Shown here one piece after another: positions 1-8,400 of a DNA stretch of 64,000 nucleotides. Position 1 is the first letter of the stretch. Every line of letters begins with the position of its first letter. Under the pieces are notes generated by a model that saw only the letters and a list, made by a program, of their open reading frames with translations, did no database searches and was not told where the DNA came from. The stretch is from the NCBI RefSeq assembly GCF_036178845.1, contig NZ_CP108070.1, positions 1,488,001-1,552,000 on the forward strand. Direction: 5' to 3'. The DNA is from Streptomyces sp. NBC_00271 (GTDB lineage Bacteria; Actinomycetota; Actinomycetes; Streptomycetales; Streptomycetaceae). Position numbers and translations under genes: made by a program.

Positions 1-327
1 ACGTCCGGTCAGTGCTGCCACCAGAGGAATCAGTCGCTCTTGCTGACCCAGGGGCTCACCGCCGGAGATGACGATCAGCTCGGTGTCGAATGCGAGCAAC
101 TCTGCGACGACATCTTCGACCGGGCGACGGTGCAGCTCCTTACGCGGATCGTGGGCGACCCCGCTCTCACCGGCTCCGGTCCAGTCCCACGTGTAGGGCG
201 TATCGCACCACGAGCACGACAGGTTGCACCCGCCGAGTCGCAGGAACGCGCACCTGCGTCCCAGGGACCGACCCTCGCCCTGGACGGTCGGACCGAAGAT
301 TTCGTTGACTACGAGATCCTGCTCCAT
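1..327 (-). CDS. queE: 7-carboxy-7-deazaguanine synthase-like radical SAM enzyme (QueE family), partial
   Basis: The first 109 codons read from ATG at 327 to the window edge without a stop, so the C-terminus is outside. The N-terminus matches the QueE family: NEIFGPTVQGEG, then FLRLGGCNLSCSWCDTPYTW, which holds the radical-SAM iron-sulfur motif CX3CX2C (CNLSCSWC), then VISGGEPL. QueE enzymes turn 6-carboxytetrahydropterin into 7-carboxy-7-deazaguanine on the route to preQ0, used for queuosine and for deazapurine antibiotics. It starts 13 bp after the upstream methyltransferase stop, so the two are probably co-transcribed. Streptomyces QueE homologues outside tRNA pathways usually sit in deazapurine clusters, and the SARP regulator nearby fits that. 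The cluster product is inference. Confidence 0.9.
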   Translation of the reverse strand, partial: MEQDLVVNEIFGPTVQGEGRSLGRRCAFLRLGGCNLSCSWCDTPYTWDWTGAGESGVAHDPRKELHRRPVEDVVAELLAFDTELIVISGGEPLGQQERLIPLVAALTGR

Positions 328-340
328 GCCGCACCGTTTC

Positions 341-1123
341 CTATGAGTGGGACGGCTCGACGGCCGCCGGCTTCTGCGCCTGCACTATGAACCAATGCCG
401 GCTCAGCCGGACGCCCTGATCGGCGGTCACCGCGGCGACATATCGATCGAATGCCTCCTTGTCCGCCGCCGAATCGTAGTTGTCGACGATCGGCACTTGG
501 TGCAGAAAGGTGTCCAGATCGGCCGCCGAGTGATAGAACTCCTCGAACCCGAACGCCTGGTTTCTTGTCACAACGAAGCCTGCATCGGAGAGCTCTTGAG
601 CAATCTCCTCCGACAAGGGCGTGCCGTTCCAGCTGTCGAAGTTCTGGCCGCGACCGAACGTTTCCTTCAGCTCGCGCGCGTCCTGCTCCCCGATCCCCAT
701 GTACAGCACGGCCCCACCGGGGCGGAGCACCCGCTCGAACTCCCGGGCGATCAGCGGACCGCGGCGGGAAGTGACCACATCGGCGTACCCATCGGGCAGC
801 CCCGTGTGGGCGGCATCGCACAGCTCAAACGTGACGTGCGACAGACCTGCCTCCGCTCGATACCGCGCGGCGCATTCCAGCATCGACGGCGACAGATCTA
901 TCCCGGTCACGGCGCCGTACGCACGAGAGATGCGCAACAAACTACGCCCGTCGGCACAGCCGGCATCCAGCAGTCGGGCGTGCGGCGCTCCCAGTGCATT
1001 CGCCAGTTCATCGAAGACGGCGTCCGGGCGGCCGTCGGCGAATACGTCGGTGCTCCGCGCATCGCTGAAGTAGCCGCCGAACCGCTCGGCCACCCGGGAG
1101 TAGAACTCCGCGTCCATCGTCAT
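341..1123 (-). CDS. Class I SAM-dependent methyltransferase
   Basis: This 260-residue protein has a Rossmann-type methyltransferase fold. Motif I is LLDAGCADGRSLL near residue 50, followed by VTGIDLSPSMLECA, which binds the adenosine ribose, and a post-motif segment VLRPGGAVLYMGIG. It resembles Methyltransf_11/25 small-molecule methyltransferases, but the substrate cannot be read from sequence. The ATG at 1123 overlaps the stop of the preceding 64-codon ABC fragment in an ATGA arrangement, and a second in-frame ATG lies two codons in. The queE-like gene follows after 13 bp. The pair probably acts in one small-molecule pathway, possibly methylating a deazapurine; that is inference. Confidence 0.85.
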   Translation of the reverse strand: MTMDAEFYSRVAERFGGYFSDARSTDVFADGRPDAVFDELANALGAPHARLLDAGCADGRSLLRISRAYGAVTGIDLSPSMLECAARYRAEAGLSHVTFELCDAAHTGLPDGYADVVTSRRGPLIAREFERVLRPGGAVLYMGIGEQDARELKETFGRGQNFDSWNGTPLSEEIAQELSDAGFVVTRNQAFGFEEFYHSAADLDTFLHQVPIVDNYDSAADKEAFDRYVAAVTADQGVRLSRHWFIVQAQKPAAVEPSHS

Positions 1124-1314
1124 CCGTGCACCTTCCCCTGAGCCACGGTCAAGGAGAGGCCCTGGAGCGCACGCACCGGTTCCTGCCTCTTCCGTGGAAA
1201 CTCTCTGACAAGGTCTACCGCTGCTATCGCGGGGGTCTTTGTGCTGCGCTTCGATTCGGTTTCCGGGACGCCGAACGCGGCGGGCGTCACCGCGTCCCGG
1301 GTCACTACGGTCAT
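1120..1314 (-). pseudogene. N-terminal stump of an ABC transporter ATP-binding protein
   Basis: From ATG 1314, with AAGGAG about 8 nt upstream, the frame encodes 64 residues and stops at 1120. The segment AAVDLVREFP followed by VRALQGLSLTVAQGKVHG matches the start of drug-exporter ABC ATPases of the DrrA type, which normally continue with LLGPNGAGKTT. The frame ends exactly before that Walker A. A full subunit is about 300 residues, so more than three quarters is missing. The stop overlaps the methyltransferase start (ATGA), so the stump keeps translational coupling and may now act only as a leader. Whether it is a decayed gene or a retained mini-ORF cannot be settled here. Confidence 0.6.
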
Positions 1315-1541
1315 TCGGACCACTCCTTGAGGGCCGTCCCCCGAGGGGGCGCCGAGGTCGGCAGGACCCAATCTCCGGTGTCGCCCTATCGGCCCGGCAT
1401 CACAACGCATCCACTGCGGGACGGGCCCGCGATAAGGCGGTGATAGCGCGAGCATGCGGCCGCGATGGGCACCTGGTTCACACTGGTTTCAGCAACGCCC
1501 GGACGGATTGCGAAAGGGGTTGCGAAGGGAGAAGAACTGAG

Positions 1542-1697
1542 ATGGCCATCAAGAAGTCCATCAAGAAGTTGCTGGCTGCCGCGGGGGCCGTCGCCGTGCT
1601 GATCCTGTGCGCGGTAGGAAATCAGCACGACGCGGAGCAGCGCCCGGTCACCGTGCCGCTGGCCGACGAAACACCCAGAAACACGCCGTGGACGTGA
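1542..1697 (+). CDS. Small membrane or exported peptide of 51 residues beside a SARP-TPR regulator
   Basis: ATG 1542 follows an AAGGGAGAA ribosome-binding site at a good distance. The product starts MAIKKSIKKLL, then has a hydrophobic run AAAGAVAVLILCAVG, then a polar tail ending NTPWT. This looks like a signal or anchor segment plus a short exposed peptide. The gene is convergent with the SARP regulator, with 22 bp between stops. I do not recognise the family. A role as a signalling pro-peptide sensed by the TPR domain of the neighbour is speculation based on position and shape. Confidence 0.55.
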   Translation: MAIKKSIKKLLAAAGAVAVLILCAVGNQHDAEQRPVTVPLADETPRNTPWT

Positions 1698-1719
1698 CGG
1701 ACCAGCATGCCTCCTGGTA

Positions 1720-4644
1720 TCAGCAGACCGACGTCATCGGCCTGCCCAGGATGGCAACGATGTCAGCCCTTACGGCCGCGGCCCCGCTGTGGTCCAGGAT
1801 CCGCTCCCGAATCCTGGCCGATTGCGAGTAGTACTGGACGGCCTGTTCCACGCGACGCAGGTGGGCATTGACCCGGCCCAGGTCGTGCAGCACATACCCC
1901 TCTCCGACCAGGTCGCCGCTCGCCCCGACCATGGCGAGAACCTCGAGCAGGGTCCGTTCCGCCGCCTCGTACCGCTGCTGGTACATCAGCATTTGGCCCA
2001 GCCGCCGCAGTACAAGGGCTTGACCCCGGTCGAAGCCGGCTGACCGACAGATCCCGAGAGCCTCGTCGAGATACGAACGGGTTCGCGCGAAGTCCGCTCG
2101 CCGCATCGTGATGTGTGCCATCTCGCCAAGCACGTACGCCCGGCCAATGACGTCCTGCGCCCGCACGAAGTTCCGCTCGGCCCTCTCGTAGAGGGCCAGC
2201 GCCCGATCGTCGTGACCATGGTGCCGCTCGATGCGCGCCAGGTCGCGCAGGCACAGCGCTTGGCCACTCAGCTCCCCAAGCCGCTCGAAGATCTCCAAAG
2301 CGGTGCTGAGGTAAGGGCCTGCTGCCTCATGCTCTCCCCGGTACAGGTGCAGGGTCCCCAACGAGCCGAGTACCGCCGCCCGGCCCCGTTCGTTGCCGGC
2401 CTCTTGTACGGCGGTCAGCGCTACCTGATGTGTGCGCTCCCAGAGCTCGGGATAGCCACGGGCCTCGAAGAGCGTCACCAGCGTCGTGGCCAGCTCCCAG
2501 CACAACTCGTCCAGCCCGGACCGGGCCGCCAACTCGACCGCGTTCAGCAGGTTCGTCTGCTCGCTCTCCAGCCACCCGAGCGGGTCGCGCAGGCACCGCC
2601 GGACATGGTCCTCCGGCGGATGCCACCGTTCGGCCCGGCCCGCCACGATGGTGTACGCACCGCCGTAGATCTCTTTGTGCGCGCTCTCCGCCAGCGACAG
2701 CCAGCCACCGACCATACGCCGCACCGCTCCGGCGCGTTCTGCCTCGGGAATCTCCGCGGGCAGCCGTTCGTGCGCGAACGTCCGTACGATCTGCGACAGT
2801 CCGCATCGGATCTCCCCGCCCTGGTCCATGGCGGTGATGTCGAGGAGCCGCATGTCGATGAGCGGTTCCAGCAGGTCAGCGGGGTGGGGCGTGCGGTCGT
2901 CGACAAGAGCGGCACCCAGCCAGCTCGGAATCTCCGTCCCCTCGGCCAGGCTGATCAGGCACAACAGGCGACGGTCGGCCGCCGCCAGGCCGTCGTAGCT
3001 GAGCGAAAGACTTGCCCGGATCGACAGCTCGCCGTATGCCAACTCGTCCAAAGGGCGGTGCTCGTTCTCAAGCCGGCGCCACATGGAGGTCAGTGACCAG
3101 TGCGGGCGCGCTGCCAGGCGCGCGCCGATGATACGCAGCGCGAGGGGCAGGCCGCCCACCAAGCGTACGAGGACCCGCGCTGCCTCCCGCTCGCTCTCCA
3201 CACGGTGCTCTCCGATGATCCGCCCCAGGAGCTGGATGGCCTGCTGCGGGCTCAGCGGAGCCAAGTCGAAACGGCGTGTTCCCGGCAACGTCGTGAGCTG
3301 GCCGCGGCTGGTGACCAGCACGCCACTGCTGCCGGTTCCGGGCAGCAGGGGCATCACCTGCGACTCGCTCACCGCGTCGTCCAGCAACACCAGGATCCGG
3401 CGATCGGCCAGCAGACTGCGGTACATCTCCGCGCGCTCGTCAAGCGCATCGGGTATGGCCTGGCCCGGTACGCCCAGCGCTCGGAGGAACCGCCCCAACG
3501 CCTGGGCGGGGCCCACTGGTTGTCCGCCCGGCCCTCGGAGGTCGCAGTAGAGCTGTCCATCCGGGAAGTACTCGGTTGCGAGTCGGTGCGCCACGTGCCT
3601 GGCCAACGTGCTTTTGCCCACACCAGGTCCGCCAAGCACCAGGACCACGTTCAGTTGCCCCTTTTCCTGTCCCTCGGTGACGGCGTCGCAGACCGCTGAA
3701 ACGATCACGTCGTCGGCTACGAAGTCGCCGATGTCGGCGGGAAGTTGCCTTGGGGTGACGACCGGGTTGGAATCGGCACCACGCTCTTGCACCGCCTCAG
3801 GGAGCGGCGTCGCCACGAGAGAACGTGGTTCGGCCGGTTCCGCCGGTTCGGCCAGTGCCAGGTCGGCGTCGTCGGTCAGGATCGCTTGCGCCAGGTCGCG
3901 CAGTTCCCTTCCCGGGTCCAGGCCCAGTTCTTCGGTGAGCATCGCGCGGCCCTGGTGGTAGGCGTCCAGCGCCTCCGCCTGCCGGCCCGAGCGGTATAAC
4001 GCCACCATGAGGTGCCCCCGCAGCCGCTCGCGCAGCGGATGGTTGGCGACGAGCTGCTGCAGTTCGCCGACCAGGTTCTCGTGACGGCCCAGCTCCAGCT
4101 CCAGCCGCATGCAGGTCTCCACCGCTTCCAGGCGGCTCTCGTCCAACTGCGCTGCCGTACCGGCCAGGACTTCGCTGGGTACACCGGCCAGGCACCGGCC
4201 CCGCCACAGGCCTATCGCCGGGCGGAGCGTGTCCACCGCAGACGCCTTCAGACCATCACGGGCCAGGGCATGCGCCTCTGTTACCAGGCGACGGAAGGTG
4301 CCGACGTCGGTCGCATCCTCCGGCGCCCTCAGGACGTACCCGCGAGCGCGGGTCTCGATGGTGGCGTCGACTCCCCCGTCCGACAGTGCCTTGCGGAGCC
4401 GGGAAACGCAGATCTGCACCTGGGTGCGTGCGGTCTTCGGCGGATCGTGAGCCCAGATGACATCCACCAGAAAGGTTGTCTCCACCACCCGGTTCAGTTC
4501 GAGCACCAAAGCCCCGAGAACGATCTCCTGTCGCCCTGGTGCCACGTACACGGCCCCCAGCTTGCCGCTCACCTCAAGTGGCCCTAGCACCCGGAAAGGA
4601 GCCGCTGTCACGCCGCTGCCGTCGTAGTCTGCCGAGACTGCCAT
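1720..4644 (-). CDS. SARP-family regulator with BTAD, NB-ARC and TPR domains (AfsR-like)
   Basis: This is a 974-residue pathway regulator. An OmpR-type winged helix (about residues 15-95: RVLGPLEV, then LVDVIWAHDPPKTARTQVQI) is followed by a bacterial transcriptional activation domain (about 100-260). An NB-ARC ATPase follows, with Walker A GGPGVGKSTLA near 340 and Walker B ILVLLDD near 420. TPR repeats fill about 690-970. This is the AfsR architecture, in which ATP and TPR inputs control activation of biosynthetic genes. ATG 4644 is preferred over GTG 4650 because AGGG sits 6 nt upstream. It probably controls the leftward cluster containing the queE-like gene. The TPR region could bind a partner protein or peptide. 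Confidence 0.92.
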   Translation of the reverse strand: MAVSADYDGSGVTAAPFRVLGPLEVSGKLGAVYVAPGRQEIVLGALVLELNRVVETTFLVDVIWAHDPPKTARTQVQICVSRLRKALSDGGVDATIETRARGYVLRAPEDATDVGTFRRLVTEAHALARDGLKASAVDTLRPAIGLWRGRCLAGVPSEVLAGTAAQLDESRLEAVETCMRLELELGRHENLVGELQQLVANHPLRERLRGHLMVALYRSGRQAEALDAYHQGRAMLTEELGLDPGRELRDLAQAILTDDADLALAEPAEPAEPRSLVATPLPEAVQERGADSNPVVTPRQLPADIGDFVADDVIVSAVCDAVTEGQEKGQLNVVLVLGGPGVGKSTLARHVAHRLATEYFPDGQLYCDLRGPGGQPVGPAQALGRFLRALGVPGQAIPDALDERAEMYRSLLADRRILVLLDDAVSESQVMPLLPGTGSSGVLVTSRGQLTTLPGTRRFDLAPLSPQQAIQLLGRIIGEHRVESEREAARVLVRLVGGLPLALRIIGARLAARPHWSLTSMWRRLENEHRPLDELAYGELSIRASLSLSYDGLAAADRRLLCLISLAEGTEIPSWLGAALVDDRTPHPADLLEPLIDMRLLDITAMDQGGEIRCGLSQIVRTFAHERLPAEIPEAERAGAVRRMVGGWLSLAESAHKEIYGGAYTIVAGRAERWHPPEDHVRRCLRDPLGWLESEQTNLLNAVELAARSGLDELCWELATTLVTLFEARGYPELWERTHQVALTAVQEAGNERGRAAVLGSLGTLHLYRGEHEAAGPYLSTALEIFERLGELSGQALCLRDLARIERHHGHDDRALALYERAERNFVRAQDVIGRAYVLGEMAHITMRRADFARTRSYLDEALGICRSAGFDRGQALVLRRLGQMLMYQQRYEAAERTLLEVLAMVGASGDLVGEGYVLHDLGRVNAHLRRVEQAVQYYSQSARIRERILDHSGAAAVRADIVAILGRPMTSVC

Positions 4645-5075
4645 GCACACCCTGTTTCTGTGGTACCCGCCAGACTTGGTCTGGCTCGTGCAATCGGGCA
4701 GTGGAACTCGTGCCGACCTGGCTACTCAGCCGCAACCGTTGGCCAACGCGAGTGCTGCCCCAGTCAGGTACATGCATACCTGACACGAAAGGTTCCATTA
4801 CTGGTCAGGGATATCGCGAGGCCGCTTGGCGGGCAACGTGCCGTGCTTCTCGGGGCACTTTCATGGCACATTCGGCCAGACCGTTGACCAGTACGGTGGA
4901 TGGGCCGCGGTTGGTGATGTATTTGGACGGACAGCGGCAAGGTCAGGCTGGACGGCCCGCCCGATCGCGGCGCAGATCGTCGCCCGTGGGCTCACCAAAC
5001 AGCTGGCCGGCGAGCGCGCCCCGGCCGGGCAGGTGGGCGGACAGGTCGTGATAACCCCCCGCCCACCGCATGGAT

Positions 5076-5125
5076 CGCGCAAGATTTTGCGCGCCTTGCG
5101 TTCACTTGCGCTCTCAGAGCGCAAG
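5076..5125. promoter_or_regulatory. Two neighbouring inverted repeats in the SARP/GH87 intergenic region
   Basis: The 847-bp gap between the divergent SARP and GH87 genes holds no convincing gene. Within it, CGCGCAA-GATT-TTGCGCG (5076-5093) is followed by a perfect palindrome CTTGCGCTCT-C-AGAGCGCAAG (5105-5125). Both share TTGCGC half-sites. Palindromes of this kind are typical operators of LacI-type sugar-responsive repressors. The regulator and the regulated side are unknown. Confidence 0.5.
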
Positions 5126-5231
5126 CCCGCAACCGCCGCCGAGTCGCGGACCGGACTGTGCGGTCCTGTAAAGCTGGACCCAACGCCTGCCGTTTGACCG
5201 CTTCAGCGGCTCGGAAGTGGCGCCCGCGCCG

Positions 5232-5251
5232 CCATCACTCCTGAGTGATGG
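5232..5251. promoter_or_regulatory. Perfect inverted repeat upstream of the GH87 gene
   Basis: CCATCACTC and GAGTGATGG form 9-bp perfect arms separated by CT, about 240 bp before the GH87 start. It could be an operator or a transcript hairpin; no downstream T-run is present. The rest of 5252-5491 shows no clear promoter to me. Confidence 0.35.
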
Positions 5252-5491
5252 GTGTTTCTGGTGAATATTGTGCCGTTCCGGCTGTAGACCCACCCAGGTA
5301 GCTCTGCAATATTTCGATGAAACAACGCAAAATACTGCCTCACAGTGCCCTTAACACGGTGCCGAACGCACCGCACCCCGCTCCGCACCTCACCGCACAG
5401 TTCGTCCTGCACCTTTCTGCCCCACTCCGCCAGGAATGAGCCGCCCTCGCCGCCCCACCGGCGCGCGAGCCTCCGCAGGAAGTGACCCCGC

Positions 5492-8400
5492 ATGACTCGA
5501 CACAAGCAGAGATCCACAAGGCGCCGCGCAGCGACCGCCGCGCTCGCCTCCGCCGTCATGGTTCTGGGCCTGCCCGCCGTCGGCGCACACGCGGCCGGCG
5601 GCCCCAACGCCGCCGCGGACGCCGTGACCACGGCGGGCAGCACCCGCGGCGTACACGCCGCAGCCAACGTCACCGACGGCGACACCGACACCTACTGGCA
5701 GGCCGGAAAGAAGTCGGCCCAGTGGGTGCAGACCGACCTCGGGCGGACGAAGCGCGTCCGCCAGGTCGTGCTGCGGCTGCCCGAGCACTGGCAGACCCGC
5801 AAACAGACGCTGGCGCTCCAGGCAAGCGCCGACGGAAAGAGCTTCGCCACGCTGAAGCCGTCGGCGCAGTACGTCTTCAGCCCCGGCAACGACAACACGG
5901 TGAAGATCTCCCTGCCCGCGACTCTCGCCCGGTACGTACGGGCCGATTTCAGCGCCAACTCGGTCACCGGCACCGCTCAGCTCGCCGAGATGCAAGTCCT
6001 CACGACCGCCGCCGCGACCCCCAACCTCGCCCAGGGCAAACCCTTCAGCGAGAGCGGGCACGCCGACGTCTACGGGGCGGCCAACGCCGGTGACGGCAAC
6101 CGCAACACCTACTGGGAGAGCACGAACAACGCCTTCCCGCAGTGGCTCCAGGTCGACCTCGGCTCGTCGGTCAAGATCAACCAGGTGACGTTGCGGCTGC
6201 CCAGCGGCTGGCCGAGCCGCAGCCAGACCTTCAAGGTCCAGGGCTCGACCGACAACCAGAACTTCACCGACCTCACGGCCTCGAAGGCGTACACCTTCGA
6301 CAGCACCAACGACCAGTCGACGACCATCTCCTTCGACACGACCACCACGCGGTACGTGCGCGCGCTGTTCACCGCCAACACCGGCTGGCCCGCCGGGCAG
6401 GCGTCCGAGCTGGAGGTCTACGGACCGGCGACCGGTGACATCCAGGCGCCCACCGCCCCGTCCAACCTGAGCTACACCGAGCCGGCCACCGGGCAGATCA
6501 AGCTGACCTGGAGCGCGGCCACCGACGACACCGCCGTCACCGGCTACGACGTCTACGCCAACGGCCAGTTGCGGGCGAGCGTCGCCGGGAACGTCCTGAC
6601 CTACACCGACACCCAGCCGGCCGGCAGCGACATCACCTACTTCGTGCGGGCCAAGGACGCCGCGGGCAACGTCTCCGCCAACAGCAACAGCGTCACCCGC
6701 AAGGGATCGAGCGGCGACACCCAGGCCCCCACCGCACCCGGAAACCTCGCGTACACGCAGTCCGGCAACGACGTCAAGCTCACCTGGCAGGCGTCGAGCG
6801 ACAACGTCCAGGTCACCGGCTACGACGTCTACGCCAACAACCAGGTCGTCAAGACCGTGGCGGGTGACGTCACCACGTACACCGACACTCCGTCGGCGGG
6901 GGCCACGGTCACCTACTACGTGAAGGCCAAGGACGCCGCCGGGAACGTGTCGGTGGCGAGCAACAGCGTCACCAGGACCGGTTCCGGCTCCGGCTCCGAC
7001 CTCGCCCAGGGCAAGCCCATCGAGGCCTCCTCCTACACCTTCACCTACGTCGCCACGAACGCCAACGACGGGCAGACAGCGACCTACTGGGAGAGCGCGG
7101 GCGGTGCCTACCCGGCCACCCTCACCACCAAGCTGGGTGCCAACGCCGACCTCAGCCAGGTCGTCGTCAAGCTCAACCCCGATGCCGCCTGGTCCACGCG
7201 CACGCAGAACATCCAGGTGCTCGGCCGCGACCAGGATGCGACGGCGTTCACCAGCCTCGTGGCCGCGAAGGACTACACGTTCAACCCGGCGAGCGGCAAC
7301 ACGGTGACCATCCCGGTCTCCGGCTCCGCCGCCGACATCCAGCTCAAGTTCGCCTCCAACTCCGGTGCTCCGGGCGCTCAGGTCGCCGAGCTCCAGGTGA
7401 TCGGCACCCCAGCTGCCAACCCGGACCTCAAGGTCACCGGCATCACCAACACACCCGCCGCCCCGGTCGAGTCGGACGCCATCAGCCTGACGGCGACCGT
7501 CACCAACAGCGGCAGCGAGCCGTCCAAGGCCACCGACCTGAACGTCACGCTCGGCGGCACCAAGGCCGCCACCGCGGACGTCCCGGCCCTCGCGGCCGGA
7601 GATTCGACGACGGTCACGGCGAGCATCGGCACCAGGGATGCGGGCAGTTACCCGGTCGGCGCCGAGGTGGACCCGTCGAACAAGGTCATCGAGCAGAACG
7701 AGGCGAACAACGTCTTCACCCGCTCCGACGCCCTCGTCGTCAAGCCCGTCTCCAGCTCGGACCTGGTCACCGCTCCGGTCGCCTGGACCCCCTCCAGCGC
7801 CTCGGCGGGCGACAACGTCTCGTTCACCGTCGCGATCAAGAACCAGGGGACGGTGGCCTCGGCCTCCGCCGCCCACAACGTCACGCTGACGGTCCAGGAC
7901 TCCAACGGCGCCACCGTCAAGACGCTCACCGGCTCCTACAGCGGCGCCATCGCGTCCGGCCAGACGACCGCACCGGTCGGCCTCGGCTCCTGGACGGCCG
8001 CCAACGGCAAGTACACCGTCAAGACCGTCATCGCCGATGACGCCAACGAACTGCCGGTCAAGCGAGCCAACAACACCACCACGCAGGCCCTGTTCGTCGG
8101 CCGCGGCGCGGACATGCCGTACGACATGTACGAGGCCGAGGACGGCACCGTCGGCGGCGGCGCCAAGGTCGTCGGCCCGAACCGCACGATCGGCGACATC
8201 GCGGGCGAGGCGAGCGGCCGCAAGGCGGTGACCCTCACCGGGACCGGCCAGTACGTCGAGTGGACCACCCGGGCGGCCACCAACACCCTGGTGACTCGCT
8301 TCGAGATCCCGGACGGCACCGACACGACGCTCAATGTCTACGTGGACGGCCAGTTCCTCAAGCCGATCGACCTCACGTCGAAGTACGCCTGGCTCTACGG

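Noticed and set aside
4826..5197. A 123-codon frame in the SARP/GH87 gap
   Set aside because: It has no ribosome-binding site or recognisable motif and contains both palindromes. It is more likely non-coding.
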